Positions 10,696 through 19,877 of a stretch of 64,000 bases of DNA are shown piece by piece; positions within the stretch are counted from its first letter, which is position 1, and each line of letters starts with the position of its first letter. The stretch covers positions 3,224,001 to 3,288,000 of the forward strand of contig NZ_CP031010.1 in the NCBI RefSeq assembly GCF_003584565.2. Direction: 5' to 3'. The notes under the pieces were generated by a model. The model was not told where the DNA came from, ran no database searches, and saw nothing but the letters and a program-made list of their open reading frames with translations. Origin of the DNA: Alteromonas sp. RKMC-009 (GTDB lineage: Bacteria > Pseudomonadota > Gammaproteobacteria > Enterobacterales > Alteromonadaceae). A program made the position numbers and the translations under genes.

Positions 10696-12551
10696 GACTG
10701 AGTTTCTGTCCGGTATGCTTTTCCTGCTCTGCGTTTGAAGATAAACGCCAGTAACCATAACAAGCCCGTCAGCACAGCAGGTGCCAGGGCTATATTCACT
10801 ATTTTCAGTTTATCGCCAAGACGGTCTATCTCGCGGTCAAGCTGATAGCGCACTTCGCGAAGTTCACGGCGAATTTCAACTCTGCGGGCAATGTACTTAT
10901 CTATTGCCTCCTGCTGCTGACCGGTAAAGACAATGGTACCGCCCTGCCCCTGTTGTCCCTGAAGCTCACGTAATTTCTGCTCCGTCTGGATCAGCTCTTC
11001 CTGCAACTGTTCTTCCTGCTCGCGGTATTTACCTTCCGCCGCCGTCTCCAGGGCCTTTACCCTTTCAAAGGGGCGCACATAGGTGCCACGGGAGCGGATA
11101 CTGATAAGCGCATCGCTGCCGGTGAGGTTTTCAATTGCATTGACAATAAAGTCACCGTTATTCGCAAACGGCGTAAATACCGTATCTCCGAAGAACGCCG
11201 TTTGTTGCACCCAGTAACGGTCTGAAAGCATATCTGCGTCTGCCACCAGCACCAGATTCAGATTGTCAGTCTGCCCTTCATAGGTCGCCGCTTTAGCCGG
11301 ATCTTTCGGTGCACTGAAATATGAGCGGGCTTTACCACGGTAACGGGCGGCAACGGTGTAGGTTTCTGTGTTTCCGCCGAATCCGCGGTGCAACGCCACC
11401 GGGTTAAGGGTCTGGGCATAGTTATCTGCATTGGTCAGCCCTGAGTTAACGGAAGAACGTATTAGCGTATGCATAGACAAGCCGGCTTTTTTCACCGTTT
11501 CCAGGGCACCGAAGGATGCGCCGTTTACTGAGTCCAGATTGGCAGTGATCACATCATTACGATCAAGCTGAGCTGCAGTGAGCCCGAGAATGCCAAAATG
11601 CTTCACTATCGCGCCGTTTTCATTTCGCAGATCAAAAGCCAGCTGAGCATCAAGGACAATATTGGTTAAGTCCGCCTTGATTCCCCAGGCCTTCAGCAAC
11701 GGAAACGAAGACGAATTGGCACCCACTTGTTGCAACGAAAAAAGCGCATTTCCTTCGTAATGTGGGTCAATAAAGGCCAGGATCCGGCCATTGTGCATGG
11801 CAAACTGATCAATGGCATACAGCAGGCCGTCTGACAGCGCTTGCGGATGCGCCAGCAACACCACATCGGTATCTTCCGGTAATCCATCAGCAGTACTGTT
11901 CACAATACGAATGTTATACAGCTGCGCCAGTTGCTGATAAAACACCATGGGACCGCTGTATCGCCCGGTCAGAGGATCTTGTCCGCCGGCAACCGGTAAA
12001 TCAGTGACCAGCGCCAGCGTCAGCGTATCCGGATTACTCAGGCGATAAATCAGTTTACTGATTTCATATTCAAGAAACTGCTCGTTCTTAGGGTCAAAGA
12101 ACGGGATGGTGAACTGATCATCCAGTAAATTCGTGCCGGCAAGACCAAAGTAAATCTGTTCTCCCACATTACCCAGGGCCGCTCCTGTGAGACCGAACTG
12201 ACTGGCTTTATCTTCGTTTTCCGAAAAAGGTACAGGGTCAACGATTTGCAGTTGAACTTTACCGCCGGACGCCTGTGCATATTCACGCAACAAACTTTCA
12301 ACTCTGGCGGCATAGTTACGCATTTTTGTCATACCCGTCGTCGCGGAATCGGAGTAGAAGAAGTACAACGTGACCGGCTCATCCAGACTGGTGAGCACAT
12401 TACGGGTTCCCTCTGACAACGAGAACACCTTGTCTTCTGTCAAATCAATGCGATATTTGCTTAACAATTGATTGTTAATGAAAACCAGCAATACAAACAG
12501 CACTGCCAGCAGGCCAAGACTTAATACAGATAACCATTTTTTCTTCATCAT
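10692..12551 (-). CDS. GldG-family ABC transporter auxiliary protein
   Basis: A large membrane protein of the GldG / ABC_transp_aux family. It has an N-terminal transmembrane helix (about residues 6-28), an extracytoplasmic domain with the family segments VTLYFFYSD, LLREYA and LALVTDLPV, a coiled-coil rich in Gln and Glu (around EEQLQEELIQTEQKLRELQG) and a C-terminal helix (ALAPAVLTGLLWLLAFIF). The ATG at 12551 starts two bases after the permease stop; a GTG at 12557 or an ATG at 12548 are alternatives. In Flavobacterium, GldG is part of the gliding GldAFG complex, but here the cluster is in a non-gliding lineage and its function is open. Confidence 0.85.
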   Translation of the reverse strand: MMKKKWLSVLSLGLLAVLFVLLVFINNQLLSKYRIDLTEDKVFSLSEGTRNVLTSLDEPVTLYFFYSDSATTGMTKMRNYAARVESLLREYAQASGGKVQLQIVDPVPFSENEDKASQFGLTGAALGNVGEQIYFGLAGTNLLDDQFTIPFFDPKNEQFLEYEISKLIYRLSNPDTLTLALVTDLPVAGGQDPLTGRYSGPMVFYQQLAQLYNIRIVNSTADGLPEDTDVVLLAHPQALSDGLLYAIDQFAMHNGRILAFIDPHYEGNALFSLQQVGANSSSFPLLKAWGIKADLTNIVLDAQLAFDLRNENGAIVKHFGILGLTAAQLDRNDVITANLDSVNGASFGALETVKKAGLSMHTLIRSSVNSGLTNADNYAQTLNPVALHRGFGGNTETYTVAARYRGKARSYFSAPKDPAKAATYEGQTDNLNLVLVADADMLSDRYWVQQTAFFGDTVFTPFANNGDFIVNAIENLTGSDALISIRSRGTYVRPFERVKALETAAEGKYREQEEQLQEELIQTEQKLRELQGQQGQGGTIVFTGQQQEAIDKYIARRVEIRRELREVRYQLDREIDRLGDKLKIVNIALAPAVLTGLLWLLAFIFKRRAGKAYRTETQS

Positions 12552-12553
12552 GA

Positions 12554-13285
12554 TCACCCGGCTTTGTTCTGTTCAGTGATCACGGCGTTTGCGGTCAGCC
12601 ACACAAAGATAACCAGCAGAAAATACACCACATCATTCGCAGCCAACACACCTTTTGACATAGCTTCAAAATGTGTGAGGAAACTGAAAGAAGCAACGGT
12701 ATCCACCACGAAATTAGGTGCCCAGTTTTTAAAAACATCGACCACGATTTCCGAACCGCTGACCAGAAAGAGAAAACACACCAGCACAGACATAACAAAG
12801 GCGATAACCTGATTATGGGTTAACGCAGACATACACTGACTGATGGCAAGAAAAGCGCCGGCCATCAACCAGCTGCCGGTATAAGCGGCAACGATGATTC
12901 CGTTATCCGGTGAGCCGAGATAATTAACGGTTAACCACAAGGGCGTGGTCATCAGCAGAGCCAGTCCGAGAATTCCCCAGCAGGCCAGAAATTTACCGGC
13001 TACAGCCTGCGTTTCTGACACCGGCAATGTCATTAATAATTCAATGGTGCCGGATTTCCTTTCTTCAGCCCAGCTACGCATGGCAATGGCTGGTACAAGG
13101 AACAAATAAAGCCAGGGATGAAAATTAAAAAATGGCAGTAAATCAGCCTGTCCTCTGGCGTAAAAATCTCCCATAAAGAAGGTGAATACGCTGCTCAGCA
13201 CCAGGAACATTACCAGATAAACATACGCCACCGGTGTAGCAAAAAAGCTGCCGAACTCCCGTCGTGCAATGGTTAAACTTCTCAT
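12554..13285 (-). CDS. ABC-2 type transporter permease (GldF-like)
   Basis: An inner-membrane permease of 243 residues with about six hydrophobic segments. The N-terminal RREFGSFFATPVAYVY and the cytoplasmic RSWAEERKSGTIELLMTLPV are the hallmark elements of ABC-2 permeases of the NosY/GldF type. Its ATG overlaps the TAA of the ATPase gene by one base (TAATG at 13283-13287), and its stop nearly abuts the GldG-like start, so the ATPase, permease and auxiliary protein are probably made in fixed proportion. Confidence 0.9.
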   Translation of the reverse strand: MRSLTIARREFGSFFATPVAYVYLVMFLVLSSVFTFFMGDFYARGQADLLPFFNFHPWLYLFLVPAIAMRSWAEERKSGTIELLMTLPVSETQAVAGKFLACWGILGLALLMTTPLWLTVNYLGSPDNGIIVAAYTGSWLMAGAFLAISQCMSALTHNQVIAFVMSVLVCFLFLVSGSEIVVDVFKNWAPNFVVDTVASFSFLTHFEAMSKGVLAANDVVYFLLVIFVWLTANAVITEQNKAG

Positions 13286-14211
13286 TACTGCACACGCTCC
13301 CCGGTAGTAATTTCACGGAATACATCGTCAAGGCGACCGGTTTCAATGGTAAATTTGTCCACCGGCAACCGGTAATGACTGACATGTTCGGTCACCGGCG
13401 TCATCAGCAACTTGCCATCTTCAGGGAACAGCGTGACATCGCCGGTTTCGCGGTTAACCACCATTTCATCTACACCATCAATTTCCGCCAGCCCGGAAAT
13501 ATCGGCTGCATAACTAAAATGCAGTGTGATGGCCTGGTGATAGCGGGAACGGTACTGCAGTTCCGGCGGTGTTCCGTCGAACAACAGTTTGCCCTGAGAA
13601 ATGATCATAGCGCGGTTACACACAGCGCTGACTTCTTCCAGGATGTGGGTGGAAATGATAACAATTTTGTCTTTCGACAACGCCTTGATAAGTTCCCTTA
13701 CCTGATGTTTCTGATTCGGATCCAGTCCGTCTGTGGGTTCATCCAGAATAAGAATGTCCGGATCATGCATGATAGCCTGGGCCAGGCCAATGCGATGACG
13801 GAATCCTTTTGACAATTTATCAATCTGCCTGTTCAGCACGTCTCCCAGCTCCACCTGCTCTATGACATGTTTGAGACGCTTCTGACGATGCTTACCTTTC
13901 AGTCCCCGTACACCGGCCACAAAATGTAAAAACTGAAATACTGTCATCTCACCATAAAGCGGTGCACCTTCAGGCAGATAGCCAATACGCTCCTGCAATG
14001 CTTTCGCTTTGCCGGGCATATCCGCACCGTCTATTTTTATTTTACCTGACGAAGGGTCCAGAAAACCGGTAAGCATTTTCATGGTAGTGGACTTACCGGC
14101 GCCATTTGGCCCCAGAAATCCCACAATCTCTCCGGCCTTTATGGCGAAGGACAGGTTATCGACAGCGACAAGCTGATTGAACCGTCGGGTCAGATTTTCT
14201 ACAACTATCAT
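13285..14211 (-). CDS. ABC-2 type transporter ATP-binding protein (GldA-like)
   Basis: The ATPase of the exporter. From the ATG at 14211 it has 308 residues with Walker A GPNGAGKST (34-42), a Q-loop region, the signature LSKGFRHRIGLAQA, Walker B ILILDEPTDGLDPNQ and the switch histidine in VIISTHILEEV. The C-terminal extension of about 80 residues is usual in ABC-2 ATPases that handle drugs, lipids or polymers. A longer in-frame start at 14304 adds 31 residues with no family resemblance and is rejected. It is the first gene of the four-gene operon. Confidence 0.93.
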   Translation of the reverse strand: MIVVENLTRRFNQLVAVDNLSFAIKAGEIVGFLGPNGAGKSTTMKMLTGFLDPSSGKIKIDGADMPGKAKALQERIGYLPEGAPLYGEMTVFQFLHFVAGVRGLKGKHRQKRLKHVIEQVELGDVLNRQIDKLSKGFRHRIGLAQAIMHDPDILILDEPTDGLDPNQKHQVRELIKALSKDKIVIISTHILEEVSAVCNRAMIISQGKLLFDGTPPELQYRSRYHQAITLHFSYAADISGLAEIDGVDEMVVNRETGDVTLFPEDGKLLMTPVTEHVSHYRLPVDKFTIETGRLDDVFREITTGERVQ

Positions 14212-14540
14212 AGCGTTCCGTCTGCTACTGCTGGTAATAAAGGAAAAAGCGGTGGTAAATCGTATCCGGCACCCGCGAAGGGAAACACTTTGCTGTGTCT
14301 TCATCTCAGGTCGCCGTTCCGGTGCCGTAGTTTGACATATTCAGCAACACCATTCACTGCCTGATTGCTAAACCCGGGAAAAAAGAAACCCCGTTGCTCG
14401 CAACGGGGTTAAAGGAACTGGGATCCAGGGAGACCGCAAGCTGCCCAGTCAGGCTTGTGGTGGTAAACAACGGAGCATACCTTAGCGGTAATTTATGAGA
14501 TAATTATGACAATCAACCATTTATTTCAGGTAACCAGGTC
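14212..14540. other. Intergenic region between ABC operon and trmO
   Basis: No protein gene is supported here. The stretch holds the start region of the ABC operon (14212 to about 14330) and a strong minus-strand intrinsic terminator with a structured sequence upstream of it, listed separately as a candidate small RNA. Confidence 0.6.
14381..14478 (-). ncRNA. Candidate small RNA ending in a strong terminator
   Basis: On the minus strand, about 75-80 bases of structured sequence lead into a terminator with an 11-bp stem AACCCCGTTGC/GCAACGGGGTT (14389-14412) followed by TCTTTTTT. Upstream arms can pair: CAAGC with GCTTG, and CTGGG with CCCAG, leaving TCTCCCTGG exposed. No minus-strand gene ends here, because trmO lies on the other strand, so the terminator needs its own transcript. 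A TATGCT at about 14475-14480 could be a -10, without a clear -35. The TCCCTGGA core recalls the sigma-S-dependent RNA SdsR, but I cannot establish homology by eye. Confidence 0.5.
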
Positions 14541-15266
14541 GTGAGCTTTCCTGAATCTGCCACTATTGAACCTGTTGGCATTATTCACACACCGTTCAGG
14601 CAAAAATTTGCTATTCCCCGCCAGCCGAACTTAGCCGGTGCTAAAGGTCAGATTGTCATGCAGACTGACTATGCCAACCCGCAGGCCTTTAAAGGCATAG
14701 AGGCGTTCAGTCATGTCTGGTTATTGTTCTATTTCCATGAAACCGCTGCCAGAGGCTGGAAACCCGCCGTCAAAGCGCCACGGCTGGGCGGTAATGCCAC
14801 ACTGGGCGTATTTGCCAGTCGCAGTACGCACCGGCCAAACAGCATTGGCATGTCAGTGGTTAAAAATGAAGGTCTTTCAGTGGATGGCGACCGTGTTGTG
14901 CTGAATGTGTCCGGCGTTGATTTACTTGATGGCACACCGGTCATTGATATTAAGCCGTATATTCCTTACGCCGACGCCGTGAATAAGGCAGACGATACGC
15001 TCACCTCAAGCTCCCCCATTCCCCGCCGCAATGTCATTTTTACTGCAGAAGCAGACAGACAATGCCACGCGCTTTCTGCCAGGTGGCCGGATATCATCCC
15101 GCTGACGCAGGATATACTCAGCCAGGATCCCCGCCCCGCTTACCGGCACAAACTGGATGATGATGACAAAGTCTATAAAGTGAGTCTGTACGACGTGGAT
15201 ATCAGCTGGCAAATTATCAATGGTGACGTGGTGGTTTTATCACTCACGCCACTACCTGCCGGATAA
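14541..15266 (+). CDS. trmO: tRNA (N6-threonylcarbamoyladenosine(37)-N6)-methyltransferase TrmO
   Basis: It methylates t6A37 to m6t6A in threonine tRNA with S-adenosylmethionine. The 241 residues match the E. coli length and show the YaeB/TsaA barrel signature FASRSTHRPNSIGMS (91-105) and the C-terminal extension DPRPAYRHKLDDDD. The start is a GTG at 14541, with an AGG about eight bases upstream and the family N-terminus PVGIIHTPFRQKF shortly after. proS follows on the same strand after 94 bases but has its own promoter. Confidence 0.93.
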   Translation: MSFPESATIEPVGIIHTPFRQKFAIPRQPNLAGAKGQIVMQTDYANPQAFKGIEAFSHVWLLFYFHETAARGWKPAVKAPRLGGNATLGVFASRSTHRPNSIGMSVVKNEGLSVDGDRVVLNVSGVDLLDGTPVIDIKPYIPYADAVNKADDTLTSSSPIPRRNVIFTAEADRQCHALSARWPDIIPLTQDILSQDPRPAYRHKLDDDDKVYKVSLYDVDISWQIINGDVVVLSLTPLPAG

Positions 15267-15291
15267 CAGAAAACTTAACCGGAAAAACGAC

Positions 15292-15320
15292 TTTTGCGGC
15301 CTTTTCTATACTGCTAGAAT
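15292..15320 (+). promoter_or_regulatory. Probable sigma-70 promoter of proS
   Basis: TTTTGC (15292-15297), a 17-base spacer and TAGAAT (15315-15320) lie 40 bases upstream of the proS ATG, beyond the trmO stop. The -35 is weak. Confidence 0.5.
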
Positions 15321-15360
15321 GGCGCCGTTTTTATTTTTCTCTATAGGATGAACCACCGTA

Positions 15361-17055
15361 ATGCGCACGAGCCAATATTTGTTGTCCACGCAAAAAGAAA
15401 CACCTGCCGATGCTGAAGTTATCAGTCATCAGCTCATGCTGCGGGCAGGCATGATCCGCAAACTGGCTGCCGGTTTGTATACCTGGTTGCCGAGTGGTCT
15501 GCGTGTGCTGAACAAAATCGCAGATGTGGTGCGTGATGAAATGAATAAGGCCGGTGCAGTGGAAGTGTTGATGCCGGTGGTTCAGCCTGCTGACTTGTGG
15601 GAAGAATCCGGTCGCTGGGAAGAATATGGTCCCGAGCTGCTGCGCATCAAAGATCGCCATCAGCGCGACTTTGTTTTAGGCCCGACTCACGAAGAAGTGA
15701 TTACCGCACTGGTGCGTAACGAAATCAGCAGTTACAAACAATTACCGCTGAACCTTTATCAAATCCAGACAAAATTCCGGGACGAAGTTCGTCCCCGTTT
15801 CGGCATTATGCGCGGCCGTGAATTCACCATGAAGGATGCATACAGCTTCCATATGGATGAAGCGTCGCTGCAGGAAACTTACGATAAAATGTATCAGGCT
15901 TACAGCAATATCTTTACCCGCCTGGGTCTGGATTTCCGTGCTGTTATTGCCGACTCAGGTTCAATTGGTGGCGCGGTCTCTCACGAGTTCCACGTGCTGG
16001 CAGAGTCCGGTGAAGATGATATCGCGTTTTCGACAGAATCTGACTATGCAGCCAATGTGGAAATGGCACAGGCTGTTGCACCCGCAACGAAAGCCGTGCC
16101 GTCAGGTGCTGAGGCAGAAGTTATCGACAAGCCAAAGGGGATCAGTGCAGAAAACTTCCTGAAAGAACAAAATACCGCATTAAAAGTCGTGCTGGTTAAA
16201 GGGCAGACTGAAGAAGATGCTCCGGAAAAGTGGGTGGCGCTGGTCTTACGTGACGAACACACTTTAAACGATATCAAAGCAGAGAAACTGCCACAGATTG
16301 CATCACCGCTGGTCATTGCCACTGAAGAACAGGCTAAAGACATTTTTGGTTGCTTCCCGTTGTACGCGAATCCGCTGGCATCAGGTTTAGACGTTATTGT
16401 TGACCACAGCGCAGCGGCAGCAGCAGACTTTGTTTGCGGCGCAGGTGAAAATGGCAAATTCATCATTAATGGAAACTGGACCGGTGATATTGAAAGCGCT
16501 GATATCCGTGATGTGGTTGCCGGCGATCCTTCACCCTGCGGAAAAGGCACAATCGAAATCAAACGTGGTATCGAAGTCGGTCACATTTTCCAGTTAGGCG
16601 ATAAATATTCTAATGCCATGAACTGTGGTGTACTGGGTGAAACCGGTAAGCATCAAATTCTGACTATGGGTTGCTATGGCATTGGTGTGTCACGCATTGT
16701 GGCAGCAGCCATTGAGCAGAACCATGACGAAAACGGTATCATCTGGCCTGACCCGGTTGCACCGTTTAAAGTGGCGCTTATCCCGATGAATATGCATAAG
16801 TCTCAGCGCATCAAAGACGTTGCAGAGTCGTTGTACGAAACATTGACTGCTGCCGGCATTGAAGTGTTATTTGACGACCGCAAAGAACGCCCGGGCGTCA
16901 TGTTTAACGATATGGAACTGGTAGGTATTCCCCACAGCATCGTTGTGGGCGAGCGCAATCTGGATAACCGGCAGGTAGAATATAAAAATCGCCGCACCGG
17001 CGAAAAAACCTTACTCTCTATAGATAACGCCGGTGAATTTATTGCCGGTCTGTAA
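15361..17055 (+). CDS. proS: Prolyl-tRNA synthetase, bacterial type with editing domain
   Basis: A class II synthetase that charges tRNA-Pro. The 564 residues follow the long bacterial architecture: catalytic motif 2 in [20 protein letters not shown] (about 140-159), an inserted YbaK-like editing domain (about 224-410) that hydrolyses mischarged Ala-tRNA-Pro, motif 3 in [15 protein letters not shown], and a C-terminal anticodon-binding domain (KVALIPMN to the end). The window also contains two identical tRNA-Pro genes, the substrates of this enzyme. Confidence 0.97.
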   Translation: MRTSQYLLSTQKETPADAEVISHQLMLRAGMIRKLAAGLYTWLPSGLRVLNKIADVVRDEMNKAGAVEVLMPVVQPADLWEESGRWEEYGPELLRIKDRHQRDFVLGPTHEEVITALVRNEISSYKQLPLNLYQIQTKFRDEVRPRFGIMRGREFTMKDAYSFHMDEASLQETYDKMYQAYSNIFTRLGLDFRAVIADSGSIGGAVSHEFHVLAESGEDDIAFSTESDYAANVEMAQAVAPATKAVPSGAEAEVIDKPKGISAENFLKEQNTALKVVLVKGQTEEDAPEKWVALVLRDEHTLNDIKAEKLPQIASPLVIATEEQAKDIFGCFPLYANPLASGLDVIVDHSAAAAADFVCGAGENGKFIINGNWTGDIESADIRDVVAGDPSPCGKGTIEIKRGIEVGHIFQLGDKYSNAMNCGVLGETGKHQILTMGCYGIGVSRIVAAAIEQNHDENGIIWPDPVAPFKVALIPMNMHKSQRIKDVAESLYETLTAAGIEVLFDDRKERPGVMFNDMELVGIPHSIVVGERNLDNRQVEYKNRRTGEKTLLSIDNAGEFIAGL

Positions 17056-17124
17056 AACAGACAGAGATTAACACGGAAATTGCCGGGCTGCTGACGGCCC
17101 GGCGGCAATGCTGCAGGAGAAGGC

Positions 17125-17964
17125 ATGCGAGTTACCTTTTATGGTGTCAGAGGGTCTATTCCCACGCCGGGCGCAGATTTCGTGCGTTATGGTGGTAATA
17201 CGGCCTGTGTTCATGTTCAGTTGTCAGACGGCACAGATATCATTCTGGATGCCGGCACTGGGATCAGGGCGCTGGGAAACGAGCTCATAAAGAAAACAAC
17301 GCCTGTTCATATCCTGCTTACTCATAATCACTGGGACCATATTCAAGGCTTCCCCTTCTTCGCCCCGATTTACCAGAAAGATCGCGAAATTAAAATCATT
17401 CCCGGCATGACTACTCTGCCCGAGCACGACCGGATCCTTACCCAGATGCAAGGCTCCGTGTTTCCCGTACCGGCCAGTGCGCTGGCTTCTGATGTGACGG
17501 TAACCCCCGTTCCGGAAGAGATTGACAGCTGGCGGTTAGGCAATGCGACAATTTCCCGGCTGCCTATGAACCACCCGGGAAAAGGCAGTGCTTATACAAT
17601 TACTGAAAACGGTAAAAAGTTAACCTATCTCACTGATAACGAACTCTACCCTCCCTATAAAAAAGAAACGGATTTTCTCAGTTTCGTGGACTTTGCCCGC
17701 GATGCTGACCTGGTTATCCACGATGCACAGTATATGCTGTCAGATATGCCGGCAAAATCTGGCTGGGGACACTCTGTCGCTGAGGAAGCGGTGAAACTGG
17801 CTATGGCATCTAACGTTAAACAACTGGCATTGTACAGCCACGACCCGGACCGTACTGACGATGACATTGATAAGGTGGTTGCTCACTGTCAGGAATACAT
17901 TGAAATTGCGGAGTCGCCATTAGGTTTATTTGCGGCGGCAGAAGGCCAGACCCTCGATCTGTAA
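17125..17964 (+). CDS. Metallo-beta-lactamase-fold hydrolase
   Basis: A cytoplasmic metal-dependent hydrolase of 279 residues. The metal motif HxHxDH is THNHWDHIQGF (His67, His69, Asp71, His72), with further ligands likely in PMNHPGKG, LTDNE and IHDAQY. The N-terminal GVRGSIPTPG is typical of a subgroup related to phosphodiesterases and PhnP-like enzymes; the substrate cannot be told from the sequence. It starts 69 bases after proS and is followed by pldA after 11 bases, so the two probably share a transcript. Confidence 0.85.
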   Translation: MRVTFYGVRGSIPTPGADFVRYGGNTACVHVQLSDGTDIILDAGTGIRALGNELIKKTTPVHILLTHNHWDHIQGFPFFAPIYQKDREIKIIPGMTTLPEHDRILTQMQGSVFPVPASALASDVTVTPVPEEIDSWRLGNATISRLPMNHPGKGSAYTITENGKKLTYLTDNELYPPYKKETDFLSFVDFARDADLVIHDAQYMLSDMPAKSGWGHSVAEEAVKLAMASNVKQLALYSHDPDRTDDDIDKVVAHCQEYIEIAESPLGLFAAAEGQTLDL

Positions 17965-17975
17965 AGGATTATGCG

Positions 17976-18899
17976 ATGAAAATTTGCCGTTACTCAGCTG
18001 TGCCCGCTCTGTTACTGACAGCAGTGTTATGCAAAGTTGCGTATGCGCAGGAGGAAGCGGATAAATCATCCACCGATGCGCAGAAAGATGCCCCAAGTAT
18101 GCTCAGTTCACGTTTTGAGGCCGATCACCGGGCACTGGATAATTACTTTGCCATCACACAGTACCAGACCAACTATCTGTTACCTGTTACCTATGTGACC
18201 AACCCGAACTCCGCCGGTAATCAGGATCTCACTCCTGAAAATGTTGATAACAGCGAAGCCAAGTTTCAGTTAAGTGTAAAACTGCCCCTGTATCTGCGGG
18301 GCGACACGGCCGATGGTATGTATTTCGGTTTCACCCTGACGTCCTTCTGGCAACTGTATAACAGCGAGGTATCAAAACCCTTCCGGGAAACCAATTATCA
18401 GCCTGAAGTGTTTTATCAGCAGGAAGCCGACATTACCCTGCTGGGATACGACTTTAACGCCTTTCAGGTAGGTTTTAATCATATGTCGAACGGACAGAGT
18501 GGCGAGCGCTCCCGCAGCTGGAACAGAATTTTTGCCTCGGTACTGTTCAGTGATTTTGATGACGTGTATTACCTGAAAACCTGGTATCGCATCCCCGAAG
18601 ACACCAAAGTGGACGAAAACGATCCTGCCGGCGACGATAACCCGGATATCAATGATTATTACGGCCGCATGGAATTGGGTTACGGCACCCGTCTTGGCAA
18701 CTTCAAGGTGCTGGCCCTGTTACGCAATAACCTGAATTTAGGACATAACAGAGGCAGTATTCAGCTGAACCTGACTTATCCCCTTTCAGACCGGTACGAA
18801 TTGCTGCTGCAATACTTTAACGGTTACGGCGACTCCCTGATTGACTACAACCGTAGCCAGGAACGCATAGGTCTGGGCTTCCAGTTAACTTTCCTGTAG
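17976..18899 (+). CDS. pldA: Outer-membrane phospholipase A
   Basis: An outer-membrane 12-strand beta-barrel that hydrolyses surface-exposed phospholipids to keep outer-leaflet asymmetry; it is active as a Ca-dependent dimer. The 307 residues begin with a signal peptide (cleavage near VAYA-Q, residue 24). The catalytic triad is His169, Ser171 and Asn183 in FNHMSNGQSGERSRSWNR, with the same spacing as E. coli (His142, Ser144, Asn156). The protein ends on an aromatic strand, GLGFQLTFL, as barrel proteins do. Confidence 0.93.
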   Translation: MKICRYSAVPALLLTAVLCKVAYAQEEADKSSTDAQKDAPSMLSSRFEADHRALDNYFAITQYQTNYLLPVTYVTNPNSAGNQDLTPENVDNSEAKFQLSVKLPLYLRGDTADGMYFGFTLTSFWQLYNSEVSKPFRETNYQPEVFYQQEADITLLGYDFNAFQVGFNHMSNGQSGERSRSWNRIFASVLFSDFDDVYYLKTWYRIPEDTKVDENDPAGDDNPDINDYYGRMELGYGTRLGNFKVLALLRNNLNLGHNRGSIQLNLTYPLSDRYELLLQYFNGYGDSLIDYNRSQERIGLGFQLTFL

Positions 18900-18905
18900 G
18901 TGATT

Positions 18906-19817
18906 TTACCGGATGACACCTGCCGCTCTGAACAGTTGCAGGTGTACATCTACCAGCGCAGCGATATCACGCTGATAGCCACCACCAATCACACAAGCTA
19001 CCGGCAGCCCTTTTTGCTTACACATATCCAGCACCATTTTGTCTCTGGCCAGAACACCCGGTGTGGTGATATGCAGGTGCCCTAAATCATCATTGATGTG
19101 TACGTCGACGCCGGCATCGTAAATAATGAAGTCCGGTGAACACTGTCGAAACGCTAAGTGCAGCGTTTCATCAAGCGTCGTCAGGTACTCATCGTCCCCG
19201 GTGCCTTTCGCCAGCCCGATATCAATGTCTGAAGTTTGTTTGCGGTGAGGAAAGTTCTTCTCACCGTGCACTGATACGGTAAACACCGAGTCGTCATGCT
19301 CAGCCAGTTTGGCTGTACCGTCCCCCTGATGTACATCAAGATCGATGATCATCACCGTATCGCAATCATCACGGACCTGTACCCTCTTCGCTGCCAGATA
19401 CAAATCGTTAAATAAGCAAAATCCCGAACCGAAATCTGCAAAAGCGTGGTGGTAACCACCGGTAAGATTAAGTGCCAGTCCGTGTTCCTGTGCCAGTGCG
19501 GCTGTCAGACAGGTCCCGCTGACAGCGGTGAGGGAACGGCGGATTAATTGCTCTGACCAGGGGAAACCTATTCTGCGCATGGCCTGGTGATCAAGGGTGC
19601 CCCCGCAAAGTGCGCTGACATAGTCTTGCTGGTAAATTGCCGTCAGATCAGCGGCTGTCAGCGCTTCAGGGGTTGTGAAATGGCCGGGGGGCACGCCGCA
19701 GGCTACCAGCGCATCATGGATCCCCTGATATTTTTCGATGGGAAAGCGGTGTCTGACCGGCAGGTCAAGCTGACTGTAAACAGGATGAAAAACTAACGGA
19801 GGATAGGGCAAATTCAT
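18906..19817 (-). CDS. Histone deacetylase-family protein
   Basis: A zinc-dependent deacetylase of the arginase/HDAC fold, 303 residues. The active-site His pair is in GGYHHAFADFGSGFCLFND (His123, His124). The metal ligands are in IIDLDVHQGDG (Asp161, His163) and in the later YDAGVDVH. Bacterial members act on acetoin utilisation proteins, acetylpolyamines or unknown acylated substrates; this one cannot be narrowed. It converges with pldA, with six bases between stops and no clear terminator. Confidence 0.88.
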   Translation of the reverse strand: MNLPYPPLVFHPVYSQLDLPVRHRFPIEKYQGIHDALVACGVPPGHFTTPEALTAADLTAIYQQDYVSALCGGTLDHQAMRRIGFPWSEQLIRRSLTAVSGTCLTAALAQEHGLALNLTGGYHHAFADFGSGFCLFNDLYLAAKRVQVRDDCDTVMIIDLDVHQGDGTAKLAEHDDSVFTVSVHGEKNFPHRKQTSDIDIGLAKGTGDDEYLTTLDETLHLAFRQCSPDFIIYDAGVDVHINDDLGHLHITTPGVLARDKMVLDMCKQKGLPVACVIGGGYQRDIAALVDVHLQLFRAAGVIR

Positions 19818-19877
19818 AAGCGGCTGACTGCGTTTTCTTATACGTTAACATGAGCCGGCCGCTTTGTTGTAGTCCGG

